DNA from: Sphingopyxis sp. OAS728
GTDB lineage: Bacteria > Pseudomonadota > Alphaproteobacteria > Sphingomonadales > Sphingomonadaceae
Direction: 5' to 3'
DNA length: 64,000 nucleotides
Assembly (NCBI RefSeq): GCF_014873485.1
Contig: NZ_JADBDT010000001.1
Location: 4,148,501 to 4,212,500, forward strand
Numbering within the stretch: the first letter of the stretch is position 1; each line of letters begins with the position of its first letter. The notes under the pieces are model-generated. The model saw only the letters and a list, made by a program, of their open reading frames with translations, did no database searches and was not told where the DNA came from. Shown in pieces: positions 1-8,711 of this stretch. Both the position numbers and the translations under genes were made by a program.

Positions 1-669
1 GAAATTGCCGCGGGCGAACGCCTGATCGTTACGCTTGTACTGGAGCGCGACAAGCTTGCGGATGATCTCGCGATTGTCGACGCTCTGACCTTTCTTGAGG
101 TCGAAGATCATCGCCGAATAAGTCTCGACCGAGCCGATGCCATAGAGGCACGATACCGAGGCGACGATGATGACGTCGTCGCGTTCGAGCAGCGCGCGCG
201 TCGCCGAATGGCGCATGCGGTCGATCGCCTCGTTTACGCTCGACTCCTTCTCGATATAGGTATCGCTGCGCGGCACATAGGCTTCGGGCTGGTAATAGTC
301 GTAATAGCTGACGAAATATTCGACCGCATTGTTCGGGAAGAAGCTTTTGAACTCGCCGTAGAGTTGGGCCGCGAGGATCTTGTTCGGCGCGAGGATCAAC
401 GCGGGGCGCTGCAACTCGTCGATGACTTTCGCCATCGTGAACGTCTTGCCCGATCCGGTAACCCCGAGCAGCACCTGGTCGCGCTCGCCATCGAGCGCGG
501 TGGAGACGAGCTCCTTGATCGCCGTCGGCTGGTCGCCCGCGGGCTCATAATCGCTAACTAACTCGAATCGCTTGCCGCCTTCGACCTTGTCGGGGCGCGC
601 CGGGCGATGCGGGACATAGCCCTCCGCCGTGTCGATTTCATCGAGCGATGTACGAATCTGAATTGCCAT
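1..669 (-). CDS. uvrB: UvrABC excinuclease subunit B, N-terminal part (cut by window edge)
   Basis: UvrB is the damage-verifying helicase-like subunit of nucleotide excision repair; it is loaded by UvrA and then recruits UvrC. About 223 N-terminal residues are visible on the minus strand, starting at ATG 669-667 ([11 protein letters not shown]). The Walker A motif GVTGSGKT is at about residues 69-76. The damage-binding beta-hairpin signature [10 protein letters not shown] is at about 122-131. The gene runs off the left edge, so the C-terminal helicase domain and UVR motif are not seen. It is divergent from the lipoprotein gene at 758. The family assignment is secure. Confidence 0.97.
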   Translation of the reverse strand, partial: MAIQIRTSLDEIDTAEGYVPHRPARPDKVEGGKRFELVSDYEPAGDQPTAIKELVSTALDGERDQVLLGVTGSGKTFTMAKVIDELQRPALILAPNKILAAQLYGEFKSFFPNNAVEYFVSYYDYYQPEAYVPRSDTYIEKESSVNEAIDRMRHSATRALLERDDVIIVASVSCLYGIGSVETYSAMIFDLKKGQSVDNREIIRKLVALQYKRNDQAFARGNF

Positions 670-757
670 TGCTGCCAATATGGTATCGATGGGGCGGGTC
701 CACAATCGCAATGAATCAAAACAACACCCCCAAACGGACAGTCACAGGAGACAGGGT

Positions 758-1276
758 ATGAAGAAATTTCTGACGGTCGCCGCCATCGGCGCCCTCATCG
801 CAGTGTCGGGTTGCGGCAAAAGCGAAAATGCGGCCGCCAGCGGCCCCGTGAAGCGCGAAGCCGGCAACTGGAAGACCGACGTCAAGCTGGTGAAATTCGA
901 AGTCCCCGGCATGCCGCCCGAGGCAAAGGACCAGATGACGAAGATGATGGAAGGCGCCAGCGGCATGGACCAGTGCTTCACGAAGGAGCAGGTCGAAAAG
1001 GAAGACATCGCGGCCGAACTCGCCAAGGGGCCGGGCAACGGCGGCGAATGCAAATGGTCGAAAAAGAATGTCGATGGCGGCAAGATCGACGTCGCCGGCA
1101 CCTGCACCGCCAACGGCCAGACGGTCGACATGGCGATGACCGGCACGATGGAAGCCAAGAAGAACGACGTGACCATCACGACCAAGGGCAAGGTCCCGAC
1201 GGGCGGCGACATGGAGATGGTCATGCAGATGACCAGCGTCCATACCGGTCCGTGCAAGACGCCGGCCACGACCTAA
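758..1276 (+). CDS. DUF3617-type lipoprotein
   Basis: A 172-residue predicted lipoprotein. The start at 758 is chosen because a purine-rich ribosome site (aggagacaggg) lies just upstream and the product then begins MKKFLTVAAIGALIAVSGC, a signal peptide with a lipobox Cys at residue 19. The mature part has conserved Cys residues, alternating charged segments and a GTMEAKKNDVTITTKG-like stretch. This is typical of the DUF3617 periplasmic proteins common in sphingomonads. The function of the family is not known. It is probably monocistronic and is followed by a terminator hairpin at 1304-1331. Confidence 0.85.
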   Translation: MKKFLTVAAIGALIAVSGCGKSENAAASGPVKREAGNWKTDVKLVKFEVPGMPPEAKDQMTKMMEGASGMDQCFTKEQVEKEDIAAELAKGPGNGGECKWSKKNVDGGKIDVAGTCTANGQTVDMAMTGTMEAKKNDVTITTKGKVPTGGDMEMVMQMTSVHTGPCKTPATT

Positions 1277-1303
1277 GTCATACATCTTTGACGAAAAATG
1301 ATG

Positions 1304-1331
1304 GGGCGTCGGTGGAAACCGGCGCCCTTTT
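1304..1331 (+). terminator. Rho-independent terminator after DUF3617 gene
   Basis: Arms GGGCGTCGG (1304-1312) and CCGGCGCCC (1319-1327) pair with one G-U, leave a 6-nt loop and are followed by TTTT. The position 28 bp after the stop codon fits termination of the upstream gene. Confidence 0.75.
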
Positions 1332-1489
1332 CATATATGCAGGGCAAAGGGAGGGGTCGCACCATGCCTGTTAATTTGACGATGAAAACCGGCAATTCGC
1401 CATGCGCGCACGTCTTTCGCGACTGGGGCGGCACCAGGCTCTGCGCCTTCCATATCGGCGCTGCGTGAACTTTGATGGGTGGTTCTCTC

Positions 1490-1640
1490 CGCTCCGGCTC
1501 GTGGCCTGGAGAGGCGCGTCGACTTGCCGGGCGACAGAACAGGTGGGGCTGTTTGGCCGCCCGGCGAAGTCTTGAAATGAGACCTGAGGGGGATCGAAGA
1601 GTGCCAGGGACCAGCTCGCACTTTTCGCCTTTTGGTCTCA
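1490..1640 (+). ncRNA. Candidate structured RNA (unidentified, 6S-like architecture)
   Basis: The 635-bp gap between 1277 and 1911 holds no credible gene but is strongly structured. A 13-bp stem pairs GACTTGCCGGGCG (1521-1533) with 1558-1571 with one bulge (G1566). Inside it, AACAG (1538-1542) pairs with CTGTT (1549-1553) around a GTGGGG loop. Outside it, 1497-1510 (CTCGTGGCCTGG region) is largely complementary to 1611-1624 (CCAGGGACCAGCTCG region), leaving a large internal bubble. TGAGACC near 1579 can also pair with GGTCTCA near 1632. A stem-bubble-stem layout resembles 6S RNA, but no conserved 6S sequence was recognised. The strand is uncertain. Confidence 0.35.
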
Positions 1641-1820
1641 CACCGCGTCATCGTAGGAATGCCGCGATACGCCAAAGAATGCCACAGTTTCGATTGCGTG
1701 GCAGTTACAAGGGGTCACATTCGACGATGTTGCTGTTTGATAACCAATCCTTAACCGGCTTTCGCCTTTTTCCTCGCAGATTAGCGCGCGGCATTTCTTT
1801 CGATGGGGCGTAAGGTTTGC

Positions 1821-1846
1821 TTGTTACCGTTACGTCAAAGTAACAA
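1821..1846. promoter_or_regulatory. Inverted repeat upstream of TPR gene
   Basis: TTGTTAC (1821-1827) and GTAACAA (1840-1846) form perfect 7-bp arms with a 12-bp spacer, 66 bp before the start of the downstream gene. This is a plausible operator; no regulator is assigned. Confidence 0.4.
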
Positions 1847-1911
1847 AGGGTGGCTGCGCTGGCGGATTGGCGTATCACCCGCACCGCCCGCCAGGGGCAT
1901 TTGAGGGTAGC

Positions 1912-3675
1912 ATGGACCAGGCGAAAACGAACGAGACGCAAGATCCCGGCGAGGTCGACCGGATCATCGCCGAGGAGCTCGAGCGCCTGCTCGATTCCCC
2001 GATGTTTACCCGTTCGCCAGTGCTGTCGCGGCTGCTGCAATTCCTGGTCGAGCACCGACTTCGCGGCGGGCGCAGCTCGCCCAAGGCTTATGCGATCGCG
2101 ACCGAGGCGCTGGGTCGCAGCGAAGATTTCGATCCCGCCGTCGATAGCTATCCGCGCGTCATGGTGGGGCGGCTGCGCAGCCTTCTCGACCGCTATTATG
2201 CCGATACGCCGTGGGTGCATCGCCTGCGCGTGCCGCAGGGCAGCTATGAAGTCGTCGTCCAGTACCGCTCGGCGCCGCCCGCCGCGCGCGCGGGCGACGA
2301 GCCGGCGGACGATGGTGACGTCAAGACCGCAGCTGCATCTGCGGCGGCCGTCCGCCCGGCGGCGCCAACCGTTGCGCCGCGGCCGCGCGATCGCGGCGCC
2401 CGCTTTGGCCGCTGGTTGGTCGCTCTCGTCCTTCTCGCGCTGGCGCTTTTCACGCTCTGGGCGCTGCGTGGCGGGTCGGACCGATTGTTTGTCGGCGATC
2501 CGGTGCCGGTGCCTCTGCTCGAAGTCAGCGCGCCGGTTGCGGGGAGTTTGCCCGAATCGCGCGCGCTCGCCCGGGCGCTCGACGGAAAGCTGCGCGACGG
2601 CCTCCGCCGCTTCGACCTGATCGACCTGCTCAGTTCGAAAGCGCCCGGCAGCACGGTCGCCGGGACGAGCGACTATCGCCTCGACACGTCGCTTGTCCGC
2701 ACGGTCGAGGGCAACACCGATGTGACGCTCGTCCTAAACCGCGTCGCCGACCAGCGCGCGATCTGGTCGCAACAACTGCGCCTGACACAGGACGAAACGC
2801 CCGAATTTACCGCCATCGAACCGCTGATCGCGCAGCTTGCCGGGGATTATGGCGTGATCGTGCGCGATCAGGTCCAGCGCCAACCCGACAATTTTTCGCC
2901 GGGTTACCCGTGCCTGGCGCAATTCAACCGGATGCGGCAGATGCGCAATGTGACGAACGCGAAACAGGTCGACACCTGCCTTCGCGCAACGATCAAGGCC
3001 ACGCCGCGCGATCCCGTCGCGCTCACCGCCTTGTCGCTCGTGCGCTTTGGCGACTGGCAGCCGCAACGGATGACCCCGACCGGCCGCGAAGCCTTTGCCG
3101 AGGCGCGGGCCTTGGCGCAGCGTTCCTATGAAAACAGCCCGAATTCGTCCGCCGGCCTGTTCGCGATGGCGCGCGCCAATTTCTATTCGGGCAATTGTGC
3201 GGGCGGCAATGCGATGGGCGACGGCGCGATCGCGCTCAATCCCTATGATGCCGATATGTCGGGCTTCCTCGGCTTGTTCAAGCTGACGTGCGGCCACGGA
3301 CCCGAGGGCGAGGCCTTGCTCCGCCGGTCGCTGCAACTCGATTCTTCCTACCCCGGCGTTCCGGCGGTCACATTGGCTTTCACCCTCTCGCAGCGCGGCG
3401 AACAGGAAGAGGCACGCGCGATCCTCGACAACATGCCGTCGCCGAGCAACATGGAGCCGCAATATATGATGGTGCGGGCGATCGTGCAGGCGCGGCAGGG
3501 GCAGGTGGCGGAGGCGCGCGCGCAGTGGCAACGCCTGCTCGCCTATACGCGCCAGCCTGCCGATGCGACGCCCGAACAGGTCGTCAGCCGCTTCATCATC
3601 ACCCCTGTTGTCATCCAGCGCGCCTCGGCGGCGCTTCGCGAGTCAGGCGTCGTCCCACCAAAAACGGCGCCTTGA
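1912..3675 (+). CDS. Membrane-anchored TPR-like protein with conserved N-terminal regulatory-type domain
   Basis: 587 residues from ATG 1912, preferred over an upstream TTG at 1867. Residues 15-115 form a conserved helical module (DRIIAEELERLLDSP...PRVMVGRLRSLLDRYY...LRVPQGSYEV), often seen in alphaproteobacteria in front of TPR or adenylate-cyclase-like regions. An Ala/Pro-rich linker follows, then one transmembrane segment at about 167-186. The C-terminal 400 residues contain helical repeats of TPR type with two Cys residues (FYSGNCAGG, LTCGHGP). The topology suggests a cytoplasmic N-domain and a periplasmic TPR domain. The function is unknown; a CadC-like sensor or scaffold is possible. 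Confidence 0.7.
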   Translation: MDQAKTNETQDPGEVDRIIAEELERLLDSPMFTRSPVLSRLLQFLVEHRLRGGRSSPKAYAIATEALGRSEDFDPAVDSYPRVMVGRLRSLLDRYYADTPWVHRLRVPQGSYEVVVQYRSAPPAARAGDEPADDGDVKTAAASAAAVRPAAPTVAPRPRDRGARFGRWLVALVLLALALFTLWALRGGSDRLFVGDPVPVPLLEVSAPVAGSLPESRALARALDGKLRDGLRRFDLIDLLSSKAPGSTVAGTSDYRLDTSLVRTVEGNTDVTLVLNRVADQRAIWSQQLRLTQDETPEFTAIEPLIAQLAGDYGVIVRDQVQRQPDNFSPGYPCLAQFNRMRQMRNVTNAKQVDTCLRATIKATPRDPVALTALSLVRFGDWQPQRMTPTGREAFAEARALAQRSYENSPNSSAGLFAMARANFYSGNCAGGNAMGDGAIALNPYDADMSGFLGLFKLTCGHGPEGEALLRRSLQLDSSYPGVPAVTLAFTLSQRGEQEEARAILDNMPSPSNMEPQYMMVRAIVQARQGQVAEARAQWQRLLAYTRQPADATPEQVVSRFIITPVVIQRASAALRESGVVPPKTAP

Positions 3676-3706
3676 CGCTGCGCCGGGGGCTGCGCAGAGT
3701 GACTTC

Positions 3707-4906
3707 ATGCTCTCGCTTCTAGCCCTGCTGACCTCGGTCGCATCGCCTGCTCCGGCCGCGGTAGCGGTGCATTTCGACCGGGACGGGAAGGTCGAGACGC
3801 GCGTCACTCAGGGCCTCTCCGACCGGTCAAGCGGCCGGAAGATCACGCCCGATGACCCGGTGCGCGTCGCGTCGGTTTCCAAGCTGATCGTCGCATTGGG
3901 GGTCTTGCGGCTGATGGAGGCGGGCAAGCTCGACCTCGATCGCGACGTTTCGGATTATCTCGGCTGGCGGCTCCGCCACCCCGCTTATCCGGATCGGCCG
4001 ATCAGCCTGGCGCAGCTGCTCGGGCACCGTTCGGGGCTCAACGACGACAGCGATTATGCGCTGCCGCTCGACGCCGATCTCGAAACCGCGCTCCGCGACC
4101 CCGCCGCCTGGGACAAGGCGCGCGCGCCGGGCGGCGATTTCGCCTATGCCAATTTCAATTACCCGGTCGTTGCGGCCGTGGTCGAGGGCGTAACCGGCGA
4201 GCGGTTCGACAAGGCGATGACGCGGCTCGTTTTTCGTCCGCTCGGTCTCGACGCCTGTTTCAACTGGCCGACCTGCAGCAACACCGCCGTTGCGCGCGCG
4301 GTCGTGCTTTACGATGCCGACGGTAATGTCGTGCGCGACGAGCTCAAGGGTGTACGGCCGCCCTGTCCCGTGGTGCCGGCTGCGGATGGCAGCTGCGACG
4401 TCGGAACCTATCGTCTTGCGCGCCATGGTGCGGGGTTCAGCCCGCAGGGCGGGCTTCGCATCTCGGCGAACGGCCTCGCGCGCATCGGCGTTATGTTGCT
4501 GCGCCGCGGTGACAGCTTTCTCAAACCGGAAAGCCTGGCGCGGCTCGAAGCGATGGCGGCGGTCCACCCGACGAGCGGCGAGGGGACGGGCGGTTTCTTC
4601 TGCGAATATGGCATAGCTATGCACAGCACGGGCGGCCCCGCGCTCCACGATCCCGCCTGTCGCGACGACCTGTTCGGCGACGGCCGCCTGCGGCTTGGTC
4701 ATTCGGGCGATGCCTATGGATTGCGATCGGGGCTATGGTTCGACCTTGAAGGCGGCGAGGGCATTGCCTATTTTGTGACGCAGGTGCCGGAGGGGCAGAA
4801 AGGGACACGGTCGGCCTACAGTGCTGCAGAGGAAGTCTTGGTCGACGCGGCGCTTCGCCGCACGGCCGATGCCAGCCCTCTTGCCAGCCCCGCCCACGGG
4901 CACTAG
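3707..4906 (+). CDS. Serine hydrolase, class C beta-lactamase/esterase fold
   Basis: 399 residues from ATG 3707, 31 bp after the TPR gene. An N-terminal Ala-rich hydrophobic stretch (MLSLLALLTSVASPAPA) looks like a signal peptide. The catalytic signatures of the beta-lactamase-related serine hydrolases are present: SxxK at residues 56-59 (SVSK), YxN at 147-149 (YAN) and a HSG triad near residue 344 (LGHSGDAYG). The family includes class C beta-lactamases, D-aminopeptidases and EstB-type esterases. The substrate cannot be inferred, and a penicillin-binding or esterase role is as likely as true beta-lactamase activity. Confidence 0.85.
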   Translation: MLSLLALLTSVASPAPAAVAVHFDRDGKVETRVTQGLSDRSSGRKITPDDPVRVASVSKLIVALGVLRLMEAGKLDLDRDVSDYLGWRLRHPAYPDRPISLAQLLGHRSGLNDDSDYALPLDADLETALRDPAAWDKARAPGGDFAYANFNYPVVAAVVEGVTGERFDKAMTRLVFRPLGLDACFNWPTCSNTAVARAVVLYDADGNVVRDELKGVRPPCPVVPAADGSCDVGTYRLARHGAGFSPQGGLRISANGLARIGVMLLRRGDSFLKPESLARLEAMAAVHPTSGEGTGGFFCEYGIAMHSTGGPALHDPACRDDLFGDGRLRLGHSGDAYGLRSGLWFDLEGGEGIAYFVTQVPEGQKGTRSAYSAAEEVLVDAALRRTADASPLASPAHGH

Positions 4907-4953
4907 GGCAATTTTCAACATTCACGACATAGTCAGAAAAAAAGGAACTGTGC

Positions 4954-5190
4954 ATGAGCGATTCGGCCGAAAAGGTTAAAAAGATCGTCGTCGAACATCT
5001 GGGCGTCGAAGCCGACAAGGTCACCGAAGAAGCGAGCTTCATCGACGATCTGGGCGCCGACAGCCTCGACATCGTCGAGCTGGTGATGGCGTTCGAAGAA
5101 GAATTCGGCGTCGAAATCCCCGACGATGCGGCGGAAAAAATCGCCACCGTCAAGGATGCGATCGACTATATCGAAGCGAACAAGGGCTAA
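4954..5190 (+). CDS. acpP: Acyl carrier protein
   Basis: 78-residue acidic protein. It carries the phosphopantetheine attachment motif [10 protein letters not shown] with the modified Ser at residue 37, followed by [15 protein letters not shown], which is diagnostic of AcpP. It carries the growing acyl chain in fatty acid synthesis. The gene is followed by a strong terminator (5245-5292) and then by fabF, the usual alphaproteobacterial order. A good ribosome site (aaaaaggaactg) precedes ATG 4954. Confidence 0.98.
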   Translation: MSDSAEKVKKIVVEHLGVEADKVTEEASFIDDLGADSLDIVELVMAFEEEFGVEIPDDAAEKIATVKDAIDYIEANKG

Positions 5191-5244
5191 ACGGCCCGGT
5201 CCGGCATAGCCGGACGCGGCGGCGACGCCGCCCACGCGTTTCCG

Positions 5245-5292
5245 GCTTCCCGGTCCCGAGCGTTCGCGCTGAGTGGCCGGGAAGCTTTTTTT
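5245..5292 (+). terminator. Rho-independent terminator between acpP and fabF
   Basis: GCTTCCCGG (5245-5253) pairs with CCGGGAAGC (5277-5285) and is followed by seven T (5286-5292). The loop is long (23 nt). Partial read-through into fabF would allow unequal acpP/fabF expression. Confidence 0.85.
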
Positions 5293-5358
5293 ATGGATAT
5301 GCGTCTTCTCGAATGACGCGGCACCCTGCGGGGGCAGGGGCCGATGAAAGGAACGACT

Positions 5359-6618
5359 ATGCGCCGGGTTGTGGTGACGGGTTTGGGTTTGGTGACGCCG
5401 CTGGGCGCCGATGTGGAAACCACATGGGCCAATCTGATCGCGGGCAAATCGGGCGCGGGCACGATCACCCATTTCGACGCGTCGGACCAGAAGTGCACGA
5501 TTGCGTGCGAGGTCAAGGGCCCCGACCATGAATATGGTTTCGATCCCGGCAAGCGCGTGGATCACAAGGTGCAGCGTCAGGTCGACCCGTTCATCATCTA
5601 TGGCATCGATGCCGCGGGGCAGGCGATCGAGGACGCCGGTCTTGAGGATATGTCCGACGAGATGAAGCTGCGCGCCGGCTGCTCGATCGGGTCGGGCATC
5701 GGCGGCCTGCCGGGCATCGAAAGCGAAAGCCTGCTGCTCGCCGAAAAGGGCCCGGGTCGCGTTTCGCCCCACTTCGTCCACGGCCGCCTGATCAACCTGA
5801 TCTCGGGTCAGGTCAGCATCAAATATGGCCTGCAAGGCCCGAACCATGCGGTCGTCACCGCCTGCTCGACCGGCGCGCATTCGATCGGCGATGCGGCGCG
5901 GATGATCCGCGACGACGACGCCGACATCATGCTCGCGGGCGGCGCCGAGGCGACGATCTGCCCGATCGGTATCGCCGGCTTCGCGCAGGCGCGTGCGCTC
6001 AACATGAGCTACAACGACCGTCCCGAACAGGCGAGCCGCCCTTATGACAAGGATCGCGACGGTTTCGTGATGGGCGAAGGCGCGGGCGTGGTCGTGCTCG
6101 AGGAATATGAGCATGCCAAGGCACGCGGCGCCAAGATCTACGCCGAAGTCGTCGGTTACGGACTGTCGGGCGACGCCTATCATGTCACCGCGCCGCATCC
6201 CGAAGGTTCGGGCGCCTATCGTTCGATGGAAATGGCGCTGAAAAAGGCGGGAATGACCGTCGCCGACATCGACTATATCAACGCCCACGGCACCTCGACG
6301 ATGGCCGACACGATCGAGCTTGGCGCGGTGAAGCGCCTGTTCGGCAATGAAATCGCCAATGTGTCGATGAGCTCGACCAAGTCCGCCATCGGCCACCTGC
6401 TCGGCGGCGCCGGCGCGGTCGAGACGATCTTCTGCATCCTTGCGATCCGTGACCAGATTGTCCCCCCGACGCTCAATCTCGACAATCCCGACGAGGGCAC
6501 CGACGGCGTCGATCTCGTCCCGCACAAGGCGAGGAAGCGCGAAGTGAAGGCTGCGCTCAACAACAGCTTCGGTTTCGGCGGCACCAACGCCAGCGTCATC
6601 GTCAAGGCGATCGACTGA
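5359..6618 (+). CDS. fabF: Beta-ketoacyl-ACP synthase II
   Basis: 419 residues from ATG 5359; an in-frame ATG at 5344 is less likely because GAAAGGAACG sits correctly before 5359. It condenses malonyl-ACP with acyl-ACP in fatty acid elongation. The thiolase-fold catalytic triad is present: Cys169 in TACSTGAHS, His in NAHGTST (about 309) and His in IGHLLGGAGAVE (about 346). The glycine-rich end FGFGGTNASVI is typical. Length and motifs match FabF rather than FabB. It lies downstream of acpP and upstream of mltG, the order seen in many Sphingomonadales. Confidence 0.97.
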   Translation: MRRVVVTGLGLVTPLGADVETTWANLIAGKSGAGTITHFDASDQKCTIACEVKGPDHEYGFDPGKRVDHKVQRQVDPFIIYGIDAAGQAIEDAGLEDMSDEMKLRAGCSIGSGIGGLPGIESESLLLAEKGPGRVSPHFVHGRLINLISGQVSIKYGLQGPNHAVVTACSTGAHSIGDAARMIRDDDADIMLAGGAEATICPIGIAGFAQARALNMSYNDRPEQASRPYDKDRDGFVMGEGAGVVVLEEYEHAKARGAKIYAEVVGYGLSGDAYHVTAPHPEGSGAYRSMEMALKKAGMTVADIDYINAHGTSTMADTIELGAVKRLFGNEIANVSMSSTKSAIGHLLGGAGAVETIFCILAIRDQIVPPTLNLDNPDEGTDGVDLVPHKARKREVKAALNNSFGFGGTNASVIVKAID

Positions 6619-6626
6619 TCTTTGGA

Positions 6627-6749
6627 CCCTCCCTGCCGCGAAGCGGTGGGGAGGTGAACCGCTCGCGAAGCGAGTGGTGGAGGGGCGACGTCACAGCCCT
6701 CCGTCAGTCCTTCGGGCTGCCACCTCCCCATCGCGGTGCGGCAGGGAGG
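6627..6749. repeat. Large interrupted palindromic intergenic repeat
   Basis: CCCTCCCTGCCGC (from 6628) and GTGGGGAGGTG (6645-6655) are mirrored by CACCTCCCCA (6721-6730) and GCGGCAGGGAGG (ending 6749). A second nested pair (GCTCGCGAAGCGAG near 6661) lies between them. This layout is characteristic of dispersed repeat elements in sphingomonad genomes. It sits between fabF and mltG and overlaps neither. Confidence 0.75.
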
Positions 6750-6885
6750 ATCGAAACCCCTTTCCTACATTGCTTGGCCATGCTCTATCACCTTGTCGCA
6801 GGCCCGGCCTAAAGCGACAAAGGAGACATTCCGGACGCGCGCGTCCGTAACTTTTGTCTCCTTAAGCACCGAATGGGAGAAGAGA

Positions 6886-7827
6886 GTGCATCCGTTTCGC
6901 TGGCTCACGATCGCGATCTTGGCCCTGCTGCTCGCCGCCTGCTCGGGCGGCGCACCCAAGGATGCCGAGATTGTCATTCCGCAGGGCGCGAGCATCGCGA
7001 AAGCAGGTGAAATCCTCGAACAGGCGGGACTCGTTTCGGCGTCGAGCTTTCGCAACGAAGCGCGCTTCTTCGGCTCGGACGATCCGATCAAGCCCGGCGA
7101 ATATAAGGTCGAAAAGGGGATGGACGCGGGCGACATCCTCGAACTCTTCCAGTCGGGCAAGACGATCCAGCGCATGGTTATGATTCCGGAGGGCATGCCC
7201 TCGATCATGGTGTGGGAACGGCTGATGGCCGAAAAGCGGCTGAAGGGCGAAATCCCCGTGCCCGCCGAAGGCAGCATCCTGCCCGACAGCTATGCCTTTA
7301 CCACCGGCGAAAGCCGCGCTGCCGTCGTGAAGCGGATGCAGGCGGCGATGGACAAGGCCTTTAACGAGCTCTGGGCGAAGCGCACGCCGCGCACTGCGGT
7401 CAAGGATCGCAATCAGGCGATGGCCCTTGCTTCGATCGTCGAGAAAGAAACCGGCGTGCCGTCCGAACGCCGCACCGTTGCGGGCGTCTATACAAACCGC
7501 CTCGGCGTCGGCATGCGGCTTCAGGCCGACCCGACGATCATCTACCCGATCACCAAGGGCAAGCCGCTCGGTCGCCGCATCCTGCGCTCCGAAATTCTCG
7601 CGGTGAACGGCTACAACACCTATTCGATGATCGGCCTGCCGCAGGGCCCGATCGCCAATCCGGGCAAGGCGTCGATCGCCGCAGTGCTCGATCCCGAAGC
7701 GAATGACTATCTCTTCTTCGTCGCAAAGGGCGACGGCGGCCACGTCTTCGCGCGCACGCTCGCCGAGCATAATGCCAATGTCCAGAAATGGTATCAGCTG
7801 CGCCGCGACCGCGGGGAGATGGAGTAG
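6886..7827 (+). CDS. mltG: Endolytic murein transglycosylase
   Basis: 313 residues from GTG 6886, chosen because GGGAGAAGAGA precedes it and the product then starts with VHPFRWLTIAILALLLAAC, a membrane anchor. The longer reading from 6736 would start inside the intergenic repeat. MltG (YceG) cleaves nascent peptidoglycan strands and sets glycan length. The catalytic motif IVEKETG is at about residues 184-190, followed by ERRTVAGVYTNRLGVGMRLQADPTI and the end signature YFF-like DYLFFVAKGDGGHVFA. It is located after fabF, as in many proteobacteria. Confidence 0.95.
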   Translation: MHPFRWLTIAILALLLAACSGGAPKDAEIVIPQGASIAKAGEILEQAGLVSASSFRNEARFFGSDDPIKPGEYKVEKGMDAGDILELFQSGKTIQRMVMIPEGMPSIMVWERLMAEKRLKGEIPVPAEGSILPDSYAFTTGESRAAVVKRMQAAMDKAFNELWAKRTPRTAVKDRNQAMALASIVEKETGVPSERRTVAGVYTNRLGVGMRLQADPTIIYPITKGKPLGRRILRSEILAVNGYNTYSMIGLPQGPIANPGKASIAAVLDPEANDYLFFVAKGDGGHVFARTLAEHNANVQKWYQLRRDRGEME

Positions 7828-7855
7828 GCGTCAGCGGTAAACGGGGGAGGGGATC

Positions 7856-8608
7856 ATGACCACGGCAAAGCTCTTCATCCATGGCGTTCCGGACAGCCCG
7901 GCGATCTGGCGCCCGCTGCTTGCCGCACTCGACCTCGGCGACACACCCGTCGCGGTGCCTGCACTTCCCGGCTTCACCGCGCCGCTCCCGGCGGGTTTTC
8001 CCGCGTCTAAGGAGGCTTATGCCGACTGGGCGGTGGAGCAGGCCGAGGCATTGTTCGTAATGTACGGCCCGATCGACATTGTCGGTCACGACTGGGGCGC
8101 GCTGATCGCGCAGCGTGTCGCGATGCTGCGCCCCGACCTCATCCGCAGCTGGGCAATCTCGAATGCGGTGATCGATCCCGACTATCGTGGCCACCGGCTC
8201 GCGCGCATCTGGAACACGCCGCTGCTCGGCGAGCTGTTCATGGCGCTGAGCAAACCCGCCAAGCTTGCCGAGGGGCTCGCCGCGCAGGGCATGCCTGCCG
8301 ACATCGCGCGCGAGGAAGCTGCGCAATGGGCGCTGAAGGACAAGCGCCGTGCAATTCTCAAACTCTATCGCTCGGCCAAGGGTCTGAGTTTCGAGCATGA
8401 TTGGGCGCGCGACATCGGCAGGCTACCGCCGCGCGGGACATTGATCTGGGGCGCGGAAGACCCATATGTCGAGCTGTCGGTGGCGCAGCGCTTTGCCGCG
8501 AATACAGGCACCCCGCTAACCGTAATCGACGGGGCAGGGCATTGGGCGATTGCCGAGCGGCCCGTGGAGGTCGCGGCGTCTTTGCATCGTTTTTGGGCGG
8601 GGCGCTGA
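7856..8608 (+). CDS. Alpha/beta-fold hydrolase (haloalkane dehalogenase/epoxide hydrolase-like)
   Basis: 250 residues from ATG 7856 with a GGGGAGGGG ribosome site. The oxyanion segment HGVPDSPAIW lies at about 9-18. The nucleophile elbow VGHDWGA (about 79-85) has Asp rather than Ser, as in epoxide hydrolases and haloalkane dehalogenases. A C-terminal acid (GAEDPYVE) and the catalytic His (DGAGHWAIAERP) complete the triad. The substrate is unknown. It follows mltG by 28 bp and may be co-transcribed. Confidence 0.85.
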   Translation: MTTAKLFIHGVPDSPAIWRPLLAALDLGDTPVAVPALPGFTAPLPAGFPASKEAYADWAVEQAEALFVMYGPIDIVGHDWGALIAQRVAMLRPDLIRSWAISNAVIDPDYRGHRLARIWNTPLLGELFMALSKPAKLAEGLAAQGMPADIAREEAAQWALKDKRRAILKLYRSAKGLSFEHDWARDIGRLPPRGTLIWGAEDPYVELSVAQRFAANTGTPLTVIDGAGHWAIAERPVEVAASLHRFWAGR

Positions 8609-8711
8609 TCGGCTCAATCAATCAATATAACCGGCCAACTCGATTTGACCCGCGCGCTCCGGTCTGCTCTTGGTGCGCCGCACAAAATCCACAACGAAAG
8701 GATTCTCTCCC

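Noticed and set aside
716..1285. Long minus frames antisense to the DUF3617 gene
   Set aside because: Shadow frames; the plus strand has a lipoprotein signal and ribosome site.
6736..6885. Longer N-terminus for mltG
   Set aside because: It would start inside the intergenic repeat; GTG 6886 has a ribosome site and gives a normal membrane anchor.
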